Shown one piece after another: positions 7,846 through 16,684 of a DNA stretch of 49,466 bases. A program made the position numbers and the translations under genes. Every line of letters starts with the position of its first letter. Within the stretch, counting starts at the first letter, position 1. Origin of the DNA: a virus; the IMG/VR virus record IMGVR_UViG_3300038701_001533, positions 1 to 49,466 of that record; one strand, written 5' to 3'. The notes below the pieces were generated by a model. It was given only the letters and a program-made list of their open reading frames with translations. It was not told where the DNA came from and made no database searches.

Positions 7846-8301
7846 ATGAGCACTAATGCACTCGCCTCTGAACAGGTCGCCCTGCTTGCGACCATTGACC
7901 CCGACGTGACCACCGCGTCTACCGTGACTTCCGACTGGGTATCGGTTGCAGAGTACTACAACTTCGCCGCTATCGTGATGGCAGGCACCCTCGGCTCGTC
8001 CGCCACGGTCGATGCCAAGCTGGAACAGGCTACGGATTCCAGCGGCACCGGCGCGAAGGACATCAGCGGCAAGGCGATCACACAGATGACTCAGGCCGGT
8101 ACGGACCAGTCGGACACCCAGGCCGTCATCAACGCCAAGCCTGACGAACTGGACATCGCTAACGACTTTACGCACTTCCGCCTGTCGGTCACGGTCGGCA
8201 CTGCGACCAGTGACCTCGGCGCGTTCGTGGTCGGCGTCAATCCCCGCAACGCCCCGGCGTCCGACACAGACCTTGCCAGCGTTGGCGAGATCGTCAGCTA
8301 A
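7846..8301 (+). CDS. Putative head decoration or structural protein
   Basis: A 151-residue, Ala/Thr/Val-rich, beta-sheet-like protein with no membrane segment, encoded directly after the major capsid protein, where HK97-type phages often place a decoration protein. Its composition and the pattern of a virion-surface fold (GTLGSSATVDAKLEQATDSS, then FRLSVTVG) resemble the protein at 43686-44045. AAGGA lies 8 bases before the ATG. Assignment is by position and composition, without a recognised catalytic or binding motif. Confidence 0.6.
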   Translation: MSTNALASEQVALLATIDPDVTTASTVTSDWVSVAEYYNFAAIVMAGTLGSSATVDAKLEQATDSSGTGAKDISGKAITQMTQAGTDQSDTQAVINAKPDELDIANDFTHFRLSVTVGTATSDLGAFVVGVNPRNAPASDTDLASVGEIVS

Positions 8302-8327
8302 TCGTTCAGGTCTCCACCGCCGCTCGG

Positions 8328-8355
8328 CACCGGCTAACCCCGTTGCCGGGCTTTT
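8328..8355 (+). terminator. Weak terminator-like hairpin
   Basis: CCGGC (8330-8334) pairs with GCCGG (8345-8349) and is followed by GCTTTT. The stem is short, so it would pause or partly terminate transcription at most. Confidence 0.35.
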
Positions 8356-8381
8356 ACTGACCCCTAATTGGAGACGCAGAC

Positions 8382-8597
8382 ATGCCGAAGATCACCTTTA
8401 CCCGCGACACGCTCCCGCACGAGGGCGGCCCACACGTCAAGGGCGAGACGCTCGATTGCAGCGACGCCAGCGCCCAGCGATGGATCAACCGCAACGCGGC
8501 CCAGATTGCAAAGCAGACCGCCCCCAAGCCCGAGGCTAAGGCCGTGGACGCTCCGCCGAAGGACAAGGCCGTCAAGTTGCCCCCCAAAAAGAAATAG
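8382..8597 (+). CDS. Small head-region protein
   Basis: A 71-residue protein with a compact N-terminal part (MPKITFTRDTLPHEGGPHVKGE) and a Lys/Pro/Ala-rich tail. Small proteins of this form, opening with a short strand followed by G-x-xhyxKGdxhxxxxxxA, are common between capsid and connector genes in siphoviruses. GGAG lies 8 bases before the ATG. No specific function is known to me. The low-complexity basic tail may be unstructured or contact DNA. Confidence 0.65.
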   Translation: MPKITFTRDTLPHEGGPHVKGETLDCSDASAQRWINRNAAQIAKQTAPKPEAKAVDAPPKDKAVKLPPKKK

Positions 8598-8602
8598 CCC
8601 CG

Positions 8603-8851
8603 ATGCCGGACACGATCAAGACCACGCTTGACCGCATGAGCATCGACGCGGGCGACGTGTTGCTGGTCACGGTAGACGCGGCAGACGACCTGCTCAACGT
8701 GGGGCAGAGATTGCAAAAAGAACTACGCGAGTGGGGCTATCAGAACCTGGTCATCGTGACCTACCCCGGCTCGACGGTTGAAAAGCTAGACCCCGACACG
8801 ATGGCCGTACACGGCTGGTATCGCAAGGCGACCCAAACAACCCCGGCGTAA
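8603..8851 (+). CDS. Hypothetical head-module protein
   Basis: An 82-residue protein with alternating strands and helices (IDAGDVLLVTVDAADDLLNVGQRLQKEL) that starts 5 bases after the preceding stop. No Shine-Dalgarno is obvious, so it is probably translated by coupling. No family is recognised. Its place between two head genes, in frame with typical codon use, supports it as a real gene. Confidence 0.65.
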   Translation: MPDTIKTTLDRMSIDAGDVLLVTVDAADDLLNVGQRLQKELREWGYQNLVIVTYPGSTVEKLDPDTMAVHGWYRKATQTTPA

Positions 8852-8854
8852 CCG

Positions 8855-9784
8855 ATGGCTACCACGCTCGACACCTCGATTGCAAAGACCACGCTGGCGG
8901 CAGTAAAGCGGCAGGCGAACATCGTATCCAGTGATGCGGCGTATGACGACAGCATCACCGAATACATAAACGTCGTCTCGCAGCGGATTACCACGCTGCT
9001 CGACGGCCGCGAACTGGTCGCTAATGAATATGTGCAGTGGGTCGACGGGCTGGGTGAGGATGTGCTGTCCCTGCCGCAGTACCCGCTCCAGCGCGTCAAC
9101 CTGCTGGCGTCTGGACGCGACCCGTCGATGACCATCCGCTACACCGGGTCGGGCGTCCGAGCGACGGCACAAGTAACCAGCACCGCACTACGGCTCACCT
9201 CGTGGGGCACTGGCGGCGTCACGGCTACCGATGTGGCATGGGCGGACTATGAGACGGTCGGCGAGGTCGTGAGCTACGTCAACGCTAGCGTGACCGACTG
9301 GACCGCCACGCTTGTTACCGACAACCCAAGCAAGTGGATGCGGCCTTTGGGTGGCCGCGACGCTAAGACAGCGGCCATCGACATCGACGGGCCAAACACC
9401 TTTGATACCCAGTACGAGATTAAGCGCGATACCGGCATGATCCTGTTCCCCTTCGGCGGGCAGGATGTTGACTACTTCGAGCCGGTGAGCGGCCAGCGGC
9501 CTACGAACGGCATGGGGCTAGGCGGCAACTACCTTGGCGGCGCTTCGCCCTTTGGAGGTCTGTCCGTGCTCGTGGACTACCGGGCGGGCTTTGAGACGGT
9601 CCCCGCAGACATCGAACAAGTCGCGCGAGAGATGGCGGTAATGGCGTTCGACGGCAGCTACCGCGACGGGTCGGTGAAATCTGAATCGCTTGGCGGGTAC
9701 AGTTACACGCTGGTTGACCAGGCCGTCGAGTCGGGCCGCTTTGACGCGGTACTCAACCGCTATCGCCGGGAGGTGATGGCATGA
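8855..9784 (+). CDS. Head-tail connector (gp6/gp15-like adaptor)
   Basis: A 309-residue protein. The N-terminal helices (about 1-60, ITEYINVVSQRITTLLDGREL) and the C-terminal segment DYRAGFETVPADIEQVAREM followed by SESLGGYSYTL are the conserved ends of the HK97 gp6/SPP1 gp15 adaptor family, which forms the ring under the portal. The middle 150 residues are an insertion rich in Thr and Gly, making the protein much larger than the usual 100-200 residues. It overlaps the next gene by ATGA. Confidence 0.75.
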   Translation: MATTLDTSIAKTTLAAVKRQANIVSSDAAYDDSITEYINVVSQRITTLLDGRELVANEYVQWVDGLGEDVLSLPQYPLQRVNLLASGRDPSMTIRYTGSGVRATAQVTSTALRLTSWGTGGVTATDVAWADYETVGEVVSYVNASVTDWTATLVTDNPSKWMRPLGGRDAKTAAIDIDGPNTFDTQYEIKRDTGMILFPFGGQDVDYFEPVSGQRPTNGMGLGGNYLGGASPFGGLSVLVDYRAGFETVPADIEQVAREMAVMAFDGSYRDGSVKSESLGGYSYTLVDQAVESGRFDAVLNRYRREVMA

Positions 9785-10158
9785 GCACCACGCGATCCCT
9801 AAGCAACCCGCGAGGACTGTCGGGTCCATCCGGAATCATGCTGGACACCACGATCAGCACCGAGCGCTCCACAAAGACCAGCACCAAAGGCGACGTAGTT
9901 ACGACATTCGCCGCGAACCTGACCAGCGTTGCAGCGAGCGTGCAGCCGGGGCTTTCACGCGAGGCGATCCGCATCGGCGCGGAGCGGGCAGAAGAAACCT
10001 ACGACATCTACGTTATTGCCGGGGTGGACATCACCGTCGGCGACCGCATCGTACACGGCTCGGATAAGTACAACGTGCTGGGCAAACGGGACATGGCGGG
10101 CCGGGGTCGAGCCGAACACTACATTGCATCGCGGATGCCGGGGGTAACGTCGCTATGA
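9781..10158 (+). CDS. Putative head-closure (stopper) protein
   Basis: A 125-residue protein whose core (AERAEETYDIYVIAGVDITV, GDRIVHGSDKYNVLGKRD) resembles phage head-closure proteins, small beta-barrels with a Gly-Asp-x-Ile turn that plug the connector. It has a strong AGGTGATG ribosome site, overlaps the previous gene by ATGA, and sits in the usual order adaptor, stopper, gp10-like, tail terminator. Confidence 0.7.
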   Translation: MSTTRSLSNPRGLSGPSGIMLDTTISTERSTKTSTKGDVVTTFAANLTSVAASVQPGLSREAIRIGAERAEETYDIYVIAGVDITVGDRIVHGSDKYNVLGKRDMAGRGRAEHYIASRMPGVTSL

Positions 10159-10748
10159 CGTATCAAAGCAACCGAGCCAAGATAGACCGAGCGATCGACA
10201 AGGGCATCCGCAATGGCGTGCTCGCGGCCGGCGTGCATTATCAGTCGTCGGTCAAAAAGGCCATGAGCAAGCACGCGAGCAATCGCGGCAACGGCGGGCG
10301 ATCATCGCCTGCGGGCGGTCCGCCCGGCGTCGCTACCGGAACGCTGCGGCGTTCGGTACAGATTGACATCGGCGGGCTGACCCGTGGCGATACGGCAAGG
10401 GTACGGGTTGGAACCAATGTTGAGTACGCGCGGATTCATGAGTTCGGCGGGGTCATCACGGCCAAGGGCGGCGGGCTGACCGTGCCGATCCATCCTGACG
10501 CACGACGGGCCAGTGACCAGGGGCGAAGCGCCCGCGACTTCCCCGACCTCGTGCTGGTCCCGCGACCGGGCAAGCCGCCGCTACTGATCCGTGACCGGGG
10601 CGGGGTGTGGGACATTATGTATGTACTGCCCAAGTCGGTCGTGATGCCCGCTCGTCCGGTGTGGCGTCCGGTGTTCAAGCGGGAGAACAAGCAGATGCAA
10701 GACCTGATCCGTCGCGGCGTCGATGCCGCGCTTGGGGGTGTGGCATGA
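10155..10748 (+). CDS. HK97 gp10-like tail-completion protein
   Basis: A 197-residue protein with the HK97 gp10 family signature: a helical N-terminus with many Lys/Arg, the segment SPAGGPPGVATGTLRRSV and the motif VEYARIHEFGG, then a C-terminal PARPVWRPVF helix. Members connect head to tail or complete the tail. It contains an insertion (about 110-160) with PRPGKPPLLIRDRGG that typical members lack. It overlaps both neighbours by four bases. Confidence 0.8.
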   Translation: MTYQSNRAKIDRAIDKGIRNGVLAAGVHYQSSVKKAMSKHASNRGNGGRSSPAGGPPGVATGTLRRSVQIDIGGLTRGDTARVRVGTNVEYARIHEFGGVITAKGGGLTVPIHPDARRASDQGRSARDFPDLVLVPRPGKPPLLIRDRGGVWDIMYVLPKSVVMPARPVWRPVFKRENKQMQDLIRRGVDAALGGVA

Positions 10749-11158
10749 GCCAGTCTGCTCTGTCGGCCGCGATCTACGACGCGCTTGCGGCGGTGCAAAC
10801 CAGCGGCACGCTATTCAGCGACGTGGGCGGACGCCTCCGATGGGTTGTCGGTGAAACCGCGTTGGACCTGCCGATGTTCGCCTGGCAGTTTGTTGGCGAC
10901 GTGCCCGAGCGGTTCTTTCTCGCGGCGGATGAGACCCGCGATGTGGATGTGCAATACGACCTGTACACGAACCGGGCCGACGGGTTAGCGGCACACGACG
11001 CGATCCGGGGCAAGGCCCGCACGCTGCTAGACCGCGTGACGCTCACCGCTTCGGGCTTTACGCAGGTTCAAAGCTGGATCGACGACTACGGGGCTTCACC
11101 TGTCGCCGAGGGCGACGCCTACAGAACCACGATGACCGGCACGCTGCTGGTCCAATAA
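10745..11158 (+). CDS. Tail terminator-like protein (DUF3168 type)
   Basis: A 137-residue protein that starts MSQSALSAAIYDAL, the usual opening helix of the tail-terminator/DUF3168 family, and has the central sheet DVDVQYDLYTN, the helix GLAAHDAIRGKARTLLD, and a closing strand that repeats the fold. Members cap the tail tube. The start at 10745 overlaps the previous stop by ATGA; the longer upstream frame has no ribosome site. Confidence 0.75.
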   Translation: MSQSALSAAIYDALAAVQTSGTLFSDVGGRLRWVVGETALDLPMFAWQFVGDVPERFFLAADETRDVDVQYDLYTNRADGLAAHDAIRGKARTLLDRVTLTASGFTQVQSWIDDYGASPVAEGDAYRTTMTGTLLVQ

Positions 11159-11173
11159 CGCAAAGGAAACGCT

Positions 11174-11602
11174 ATGGCAACGATTCAAGGACTCGGCGGC
11201 AACATCGCACTCCCGACTGGCTGGAACTTCAAGGTCAGCGGATGGTCATTCACCTACACCGTCGGCACCGAGGAGACGACCGGTTTTGATGATGGCGGAT
11301 TCGAGACGCACGAGCCTGTGTTCGTGCGGTTTGAAGGCTCCGCGACCGGGACGCTGGAGTTCGACGCAACAACCACCGCTCCGATCCCGGCAGCTATGGC
11401 CGACGGCGGCGGCATGGCAGTGGGCGACCTCGCCAGTGCTAAAGGCACCGCGACGTTTACGGCGACAGCCGGCTGCACGCTTGAGGGAACGGTGGTTGTG
11501 ACCAGCCTTCCGATGAACCGCACAGCCAAGGGTCGCGGCGAAGTTACGATCAACCTGCTCGGAAGCGGCGCACTGACGCAGACGTGGGATGAAACCGCGT
11601 AG
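11174..11602 (+). CDS. Major tail tube-like protein
   Basis: A 142-residue, Thr/Gly-rich beta protein (MATIQGLGGNIALPTGWNFKV) with the FDDGGFETHEPV and GEVTINLLGSGALTQTW segments expected of a small tail-tube subunit. It lies directly after the tail terminator and before the tail-assembly chaperone pair, the conserved siphovirus order. AAGGA lies 7 bases upstream. Function is inferred mainly from fold-like pattern and position. Confidence 0.7.
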   Translation: MATIQGLGGNIALPTGWNFKVSGWSFTYTVGTEETTGFDDGGFETHEPVFVRFEGSATGTLEFDATTTAPIPAAMADGGGMAVGDLASAKGTATFTATAGCTLEGTVVVTSLPMNRTAKGRGEVTINLLGSGALTQTWDETA

Positions 11603-11632
11603 ACAAACCCCCAGCCCCGGAGACACTGCACT

Positions 11633-12031
11633 ATGACCCTAGCAGACGACGCAAACCTGCCCGTCAAGTACCTCGGCCAGTCCTACCCGGCACTGACCGT
11701 TGCTGACATCGGGACGCTGATTGAATCACTACCCACGCGGCTTGTGCCACGGCAGCTCATCCCGTTCGTCAGCGTGCATGAGGCGCTGAAGTTTGGGCGG
11801 TCGCCGTACGGCTTGACCTCACTGATGCGGATCGTGTCAGACAAGGCCGGGCATGACCACGCGATGAAACTCAATCCCGGCCAGCAGCTTACGCTCGCGG
11901 GGCGATTGACCGACCGCTTTTATGGGGCGGACGACATCATGGACGATGACGAAGTCGACGACGCGGGCGACCCATCCGAGCCGGAATCTTTTACGGACGC
12001 CCCGGCGAGCTTGCCCACCTCGCCAACGTGA
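11633..12031 (+). CDS. Tail-assembly chaperone, upstream frame
   Basis: A 132-residue acidic protein between tail tube and tape measure, the position of the lambda G-type chaperone. Its last 35 residues are acidic and low-complexity. The next frame, reached by a -1 shift, remains open from 11950 and continues as a protein-like sequence, so a G-GT type fusion is possible; the only obvious slip candidate in that window is TCTTTTAC at 11987-11994. GGAG lies upstream of the ATG. Confidence 0.65.
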   Translation: MTLADDANLPVKYLGQSYPALTVADIGTLIESLPTRLVPRQLIPFVSVHEALKFGRSPYGLTSLMRIVSDKAGHDHAMKLNPGQQLTLAGRLTDRFYGADDIMDDDEVDDAGDPSEPESFTDAPASLPTSPT

Positions 12032-12225
12032 TACAGCGGTTCTACGGGTGCGACCCGTGGGCGCTAAGCATGGGGCAGTGGATGACAAAGCTGCGATCAA
12101 TCAGCGACATCGCAGCAGCAGAGTCGGGCCAGACCAATCACGCGGCCGCAAGCAAGCGGCTTGCTGAGCAAGGAAGGATCGAACGTGGCAGACAGCGTGC
12201 TCTCCAAACTCTCGGTGCAGATTGA
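12028..12225 (+). CDS. Tail-assembly chaperone, second frame
   Basis: A 65-residue frame with a GTG start overlapping the previous stop. The in-frame sequence upstream of the GTG (GELAHLANVIQRFYGCDPW) reads like natural protein, which favours expression as a -1 frameshift extension of the 11633 gene rather than, or as well as, independent initiation. Its C-terminus overlaps the start of the tape measure gene. The role would be to recruit tape measure and tail tube during assembly. Confidence 0.6.
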   Translation: MIQRFYGCDPWALSMGQWMTKLRSISDIAAAESGQTNHAAASKRLAEQGRIERGRQRALQTLGAD

Positions 12226-13456
12226 GGCTGAGCAGGCCCGTCTTGACCGAGACCTGGACCAGGCCGAGCGCAAGGCCAAGAAGTCCGGCGACAAAATAGA
12301 GGAATCGCTGTCACTCGGCGGCGTCGCGTCCAAGCTGCTCGCGGCGTTCGCGGCGCTTGGCGCGATTGAAGCCGGGTTTAAGGGCATCACGTCCGTCACG
12401 CAAGTATTAGCTGGCGACCTACAATCGGCATTAGATACGATCGAGACTTTGCCATTTGGGTTGGGCCCAGCCATCGGTGCGGCGCGTGATTTCTTCGAGG
12501 TCATCAGCGGGTCGCGGGAGGAGGCCGAGCGGCTGGCCGCAGAGTGGGCCAAGGTCGCCGAGGAAATCAAGGGTGCGCAGTCCGAGATCGACGCGCTCGC
12601 CAAGGCTCAGCAGGAAGCCGATACGAGCGCCGTGGATTCGATCGAGCAGCGACGCCAGCGCGTACAGGACGCGATCAATCAATACACGGACCTCATTAAC
12701 CAACTGAAGGCGTTTGACGCGGCCCAGCGGAGCGGCCTGCGGTTCGAGGGCGGCGAGCAAGGCCCGACGGCGGTGCGGGGGTTCGCCGGTGCGGACGTGC
12801 TGAAGCAGATCGGTATTGAGGCCGAAGACGTAGATCAAGCAATTCGCGAATTGCGGGAGCGTATCGAGAAAGGTCTCAAGACCGGAACACGCGCGACGCT
12901 GGAAGACTTTCTAGACTTTGAGGCGAGCAAGAAATCCCGCACGGATGACGTAAACCTGCAACGCCGCCGCGAACAGTTGCAGGCAGACGGCAGAGATATT
13001 GCACTCGCTCGGCTCGACGCCTTGGAAGAACGCCGCAAGGCGCTGATCCAAGCTCAATCCGACCTAGAGCGCGAGGCCATCGAAGACCTGTATCAAGAGC
13101 GGTTGAAACGGATTGACGATGAGCTAGCCGCCCGCAAGCGTGCCCAAGAGGAAGCGTTCGAAGACGAGCGACGCCGGGCGTTCGAGCAGAGCCAGCGGCG
13201 GGTCGAACAGTTCAAACGTGAACAAGAGCAGCGGGCACGCGAGGCCAAGGCCGAAGCGGAGCAGGCCAAGCGTGACAGCTTCATCCGCGCCCAAGGATTC
13301 GGGGCCGATGAGTTCCTGCGGACCAGCTTTGAGGCGGGAACCGTCGGCAAGCCGCAGGAAGTGAAAGACCCCGCCGCGTTACAGGAACTTCAGCAAATCA
13401 ACGTAAACCTTGAAAACCTCGGACGGGTGAGCGCCCAGCCCGCCGTCCTGACGTGA
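12185..13456 (+). CDS. Short tail tape measure-like protein
   Basis: A 423-residue protein that is mostly long charged helices (about 10-45 and 120-390, rich in Glu, Arg, Gln) with one hydrophobic, Gly/Ala-rich segment near 50-85 and another near 95-115, a tape-measure pattern. The GTG at 12185 is preferred because AAGGA lies 8 bases before it; a TTG at 12161 would add 8 residues. It is far shorter than most tape measures, implying a short tail or a split function. It lies after the chaperone pair, as expected. Confidence 0.7.
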   Translation: MADSVLSKLSVQIEAEQARLDRDLDQAERKAKKSGDKIEESLSLGGVASKLLAAFAALGAIEAGFKGITSVTQVLAGDLQSALDTIETLPFGLGPAIGAARDFFEVISGSREEAERLAAEWAKVAEEIKGAQSEIDALAKAQQEADTSAVDSIEQRRQRVQDAINQYTDLINQLKAFDAAQRSGLRFEGGEQGPTAVRGFAGADVLKQIGIEAEDVDQAIRELRERIEKGLKTGTRATLEDFLDFEASKKSRTDDVNLQRRREQLQADGRDIALARLDALEERRKALIQAQSDLEREAIEDLYQERLKRIDDELAARKRAQEEAFEDERRRAFEQSQRRVEQFKREQEQRAREAKAEAEQAKRDSFIRAQGFGADEFLRTSFEAGTVGKPQEVKDPAALQELQQINVNLENLGRVSAQPAVLT

Positions 13457-13463
13457 GATAGCC

Positions 13464-14375
13464 ATGCCCTCGGTAGTCGAAAAAGAAACCATCATCGGCA
13501 GCAATATCAGTCGGACCCTCGACGGGTTCGCCGATACCGCCGTGTTCTATGTAACCGGCCTCGACGCAGTGGGTTCGCAGAAGAAGTTCCAGGCCATTAC
13601 CACTCCCGGCATCCCCCAACCCGGCAACCCGCACCCGTTCATTTCAGGCATTCAGGTACTAAGCATCCCGTCGGTCAAGCTGCACAAGGGCGGATTCTCC
13701 GCGATGGTTACCGTCAACTATGGAGTGCCACCGGACGAAGACAGCAGCGGCGGCGGGGGCGGGCCGGACGGCAGCGGTTCGCTCGCGGGTACGGTTCGGC
13801 TAGGGGCGGTGTACGAGCGATTAAGCAGCAACTACGCGGTCAACACCGACGGCAGCCGGGGCGACCTTATCAAAGTCGGTGCTGACCTTGGCGTGGTCGC
13901 GGACCTAGCGGCGGGCCAGTCTTACAGCCAAGCCGAGGAATTGACAGAAGCGAACACGCAGGTCGGCGAGGTAGACATATTTGTTCCGCGAGTGACGGTT
14001 ATCAAGCGCGGTAACACGATTAAGTGCCCGTTACTTAAAGCTCAAAAAACCGGATTTACAAACAGCGACGCGTTCCTAAATGGCATCGCGGGACTATTCG
14101 ACGGCGCGCCCGACGGCACCGCTGATACATGGCTGCTTATCCGGTCCTCGGCGAACAGTACCGACAACAACGCAAGTTTTGATTTTGAGTTTGAGTGGGC
14201 GTACAACCCGGCTAAGTGGTACGGCGTCGCCACATTCATCGACCCGGCCAGCGGCCGGCCACCGGCCAACACGGGCACGCCCCAGCCCTTTGAGCCTGGC
14301 GCTCGCGGCAACGGAACCCTTGTAGTGCGGATCGCGGGACAAACCGCATTCGCCCCGTATGTGAGCTTGAGCTAA
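13464..14375 (+). CDS. Tail structural protein, unrecognised
   Basis: A 303-residue protein with an N-terminal beta-rich region (1-95), a Gly-rich linker near 96-108 (SSGGGGGPDGSG) and a C-terminal domain (about 110-303) rich in Asn, Thr and Ala. No membrane segment or enzymatic motif is visible. It starts 7 bases after the tape measure gene and overlaps the next gene by TAATG, so it is part of the distal-tail operon. Confidence 0.65.
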   Translation: MPSVVEKETIIGSNISRTLDGFADTAVFYVTGLDAVGSQKKFQAITTPGIPQPGNPHPFISGIQVLSIPSVKLHKGGFSAMVTVNYGVPPDEDSSGGGGGPDGSGSLAGTVRLGAVYERLSSNYAVNTDGSRGDLIKVGADLGVVADLAAGQSYSQAEELTEANTQVGEVDIFVPRVTVIKRGNTIKCPLLKAQKTGFTNSDAFLNGIAGLFDGAPDGTADTWLLIRSSANSTDNNASFDFEFEWAYNPAKWYGVATFIDPASGRPPANTGTPQPFEPGARGNGTLVVRIAGQTAFAPYVSLS

Positions 14376-15268
14376 TGCCCGAAGTGCGAACCAACTGGAA
14401 CAGAGGCCAGCCGATCCCGGCGTCGGACATGCGCCGCAACTCCGAAGCTTTAGATGCGTTGGTCAAGTCCAATGAGCGGGCGCGGGCAAGTGTGCCCTAC
14501 GCCGATGCTCGCCTCACCGTTAAACTCACGGCCCGCGATAGTGAGGGCAAGTTCGAGTTTGAGCAAGTTCGCTTCAATGTAACCGAAGCCAAGTTTGAGA
14601 CGGTAACGCAAGGCGTGACGCACGCGACGCTCGGTCTAGCCGTGGCGTGGGGCGGACAAATCGACGGCGAAGCGGGCATGATCTACGTCGGCGACATCGT
14701 AGAGCTTCGCCCCGGTGGTTACATCGACGCGGAAAAAAAGCGGCGGCTGTGGGGGTTTTCGCCATCTTCGAAGATCATGCACGTCACGGTGACCGGCTCG
14801 GGCTTTGCTGGCGACGATGACAACCCTTGCGAGTTTGTGTACGACGTGTTTGCTCAGGACGGCGAGCAGTTGCTTTCCGGGGTGAGCCCAACGAACCAGC
14901 GAACGCAAAACGGCGAGCGTGTGGCAGGGACGGAGGGGTATGTCTACTACAAGCTGGTCGCTGGCGTGCCCGCCGTTACGCTCGGGTGGGTTAATGAAGA
15001 ATATGTGCGTCCGGCAGACTTGCCCCCCCCATACACGCCCGGCACGCCCGACCCGCCGTATGTGCCGGACGGCAGCAGCGGGGACATCCTGCGGCACGAC
15101 GGGGATCGGTGGGTAGCCCAAGCCCCGGTAACGCAAGAGGTCGTGACCGACTACCGCGTAGACACTGCGACGAACAAGCTTCAAAAGAAAACGATCACCT
15201 TGACCGTCATTGCCAAGGGTGCCGAGTCGGGCTGGACCGACGTACATACCGGCGTGGAGTGTGCGTAA
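14375..15268 (+). CDS. Tail structural protein, unrecognised
   Basis: A 297-residue protein opening with NWNRGQPIPASDMRRNSEALD, a short helix like those that anchor phage fibre or hub proteins, then beta-rich sequence and a proline-rich linker near 218-235 (PPPYTPGTPDPPYVP) before SSGDILRHDGDRWVA, a repeat unit often seen in fibre proteins. It overlaps both neighbours by TAATG junctions. A distal tail or fibre-linker role is likely by position. Confidence 0.65.
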   Translation: MPEVRTNWNRGQPIPASDMRRNSEALDALVKSNERARASVPYADARLTVKLTARDSEGKFEFEQVRFNVTEAKFETVTQGVTHATLGLAVAWGGQIDGEAGMIYVGDIVELRPGGYIDAEKKRRLWGFSPSSKIMHVTVTGSGFAGDDDNPCEFVYDVFAQDGEQLLSGVSPTNQRTQNGERVAGTEGYVYYKLVAGVPAVTLGWVNEEYVRPADLPPPYTPGTPDPPYVPDGSSGDILRHDGDRWVAQAPVTQEVVTDYRVDTATNKLQKKTITLTVIAKGAESGWTDVHTGVECA

Positions 15269-15834
15269 TGGGCGTGATACTTTTCAAAGACGACGCGATC
15301 CAGTTCGACGCGACGGGGAAAGTGATCTTCACGCAGGCGGGGGATGACCCGGCGGACTGTGCGTGCTGTGGCGATGTAGTTGCCCCGTGTGTGGACTGCC
15401 CCGACACCGCCAATGGCGGGGCTGATCCAAAGGTCGCAACCGTGAGTGGGGTCGGTGAAATTGTCGCAGCTTCGCAATGTGCGACAGCCAACGGTGCCTA
15501 TGCATACTCCAGTTTTAATGGATTCAGCGACACGACGGACTATTGTGAATGGACCTGGACCCGCGACAGCGGCGCGCACCAGTTTAGATTGCGATATACA
15601 AAAAATGCTTACACATGGACTACAGGGCTGTGTTCGACTTCCTTAGTGGCGGGCGAGTGGGCGGTACAACTTGTAACAAGTGGCACGCCGCAAAACGGTT
15701 CCACTTGGCAAGAAAAAACGACTGGCTTTTCGTGTGATCCGACAACAAATAGGGTTTCAGGAACGCACATATTTGGAGCCGCGTGCATATCGAATAACTG
15801 CACCGGAACCCCCACCGTCACCGTTGACCCATGA
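15268..15834 (+). CDS. Cysteine-rich tail protein
   Basis: A 188-residue protein with at least eleven cysteines, including CACC and CVDC near residues 30-50, then an Asn/Thr/Gly-rich beta region. The start at 15268 overlaps the previous stop by TAATG; the longer open frame upstream is a shadow. The N-terminus (MGVILFKDDAIQFDATGKV) suggests assembly onto the preceding tail protein. Paired cysteines could bind metal or form disulfides in the mature virion. Confidence 0.65.
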   Translation: MGVILFKDDAIQFDATGKVIFTQAGDDPADCACCGDVVAPCVDCPDTANGGADPKVATVSGVGEIVAASQCATANGAYAYSSFNGFSDTTDYCEWTWTRDSGAHQFRLRYTKNAYTWTTGLCSTSLVAGEWAVQLVTSGTPQNGSTWQEKTTGFSCDPTTNRVSGTHIFGAACISNNCTGTPTVTVDP

Positions 15835-16307
15835 CCCACACCCTCCCCCAACTACTCCCGCACTGCCAGCACTCGCACTTCTGCGGGCCATGCCGCGACC
15901 GCGAGCAGGGCCAGGCGTTCCGCGCTGGCGTGTTGGAGCGGCAGGGGATCGAAGGCGTCGATGTTGATTTTGATTGCCCGAAGAAGAAGCCGTGGAAGTC
16001 TCGCGGCCGCGGCGACACCATCGCCAAAGGGATCGGCGACCACTTCCACGACCTGCTCACCGAAAGATACGGCATCCCCGCGTGCTCAAGGTGCCGCGAA
16101 ATCATAGACGAGATGAACACATTGGGGCGAGATGGATGCTGGGAACACCGCGACCGCATTATCAATGACATGTGGGGCCGACGCGGCCAACTTAAAGGCT
16201 GGCGAGCCGTGGCGGCAAAGCTCCCGGCGATTGAGACGCTGGCAAAAATGGAATTGGCCACTTTAATGAACGCAGCGATCCGCCGCTACAACCGAGGTCA
16301 ATCTTGA
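15831..16307 (+). CDS. Hypothetical protein with Cys/His clusters
   Basis: A 158-residue basic protein. The N-terminus holds HCQHSHFCGPC, and a second pair CSRC (about 84-87) precedes a helix and CWEHRDRI, so one or two zinc sites are plausible. The C-terminal 40 residues form a basic helix. ATGA overlap with the tail gene shows co-translation. Such small proteins occur at the end of tail operons in related phages, with no assigned role known to me. Confidence 0.6.
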   Translation: MTHTLPQLLPHCQHSHFCGPCRDREQGQAFRAGVLERQGIEGVDVDFDCPKKKPWKSRGRGDTIAKGIGDHFHDLLTERYGIPACSRCREIIDEMNTLGRDGCWEHRDRIINDMWGRRGQLKGWRAVAAKLPAIETLAKMELATLMNAAIRRYNRGQS

Positions 16308-16678
16308 GCATCCGCCAACACAAACGAGTAGTCCATGCGCCGGGCCGAAACGGTCACGGCGTACTCGCCCGCTGGCAGCGTGAACTTGCCGGTTATCTCC
16401 GGCTGATTGTCGCGAAAGGCCATACGCAACTCACGGATTTGACGCCAGCCGCCTTGGGGAGAGCGCTCATAGAAGTACACCCGCAAGTGCCCGGCACCGC
16501 GAGCGTTGCGGGAACACGACACTGTGACCTCTACCTCGGTGTTTTGCGCAAGCCGGAAGTTGTAATCCTCACGCTCTTCGCTGCTTGCCGAACCGCTGGC
16601 TCGGACGTGCGTTGCGGCCATCGACGGCGCGGCGAGAAGCAGAGCAACCAGAGCGATAAGGGCGGGGAGTCTCAACAT
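16298..16678 (-). CDS. Secreted small protein in a leftward accessory pair
   Basis: A 126-residue protein with a clear N-terminal signal peptide: a basic start, hydrophobic run LIALVALLLAA, and likely cleavage after SMAA or nearby. The mature part is beta-rich (EVEVTVSC, GHLRVYFYERSP, GEYAVTVSARRMDYSFVL), like a small jelly-roll or PPC-type domain, which would act in the periplasm or outside the cell. It is 6 bases downstream of the immunity-like membrane protein gene, so the two are one operon. AGGA is found upstream. Confidence 0.75.
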   Translation of the reverse strand: MLRLPALIALVALLLAAPSMAATHVRASGSASSEEREDYNFRLAQNTEVEVTVSCSRNARGAGHLRVYFYERSPQGGWRQIRELRMAFRDNQPEITGKFTLPAGEYAVTVSARRMDYSFVLADAQD

Positions 16679-16684
16679 AGGGAT

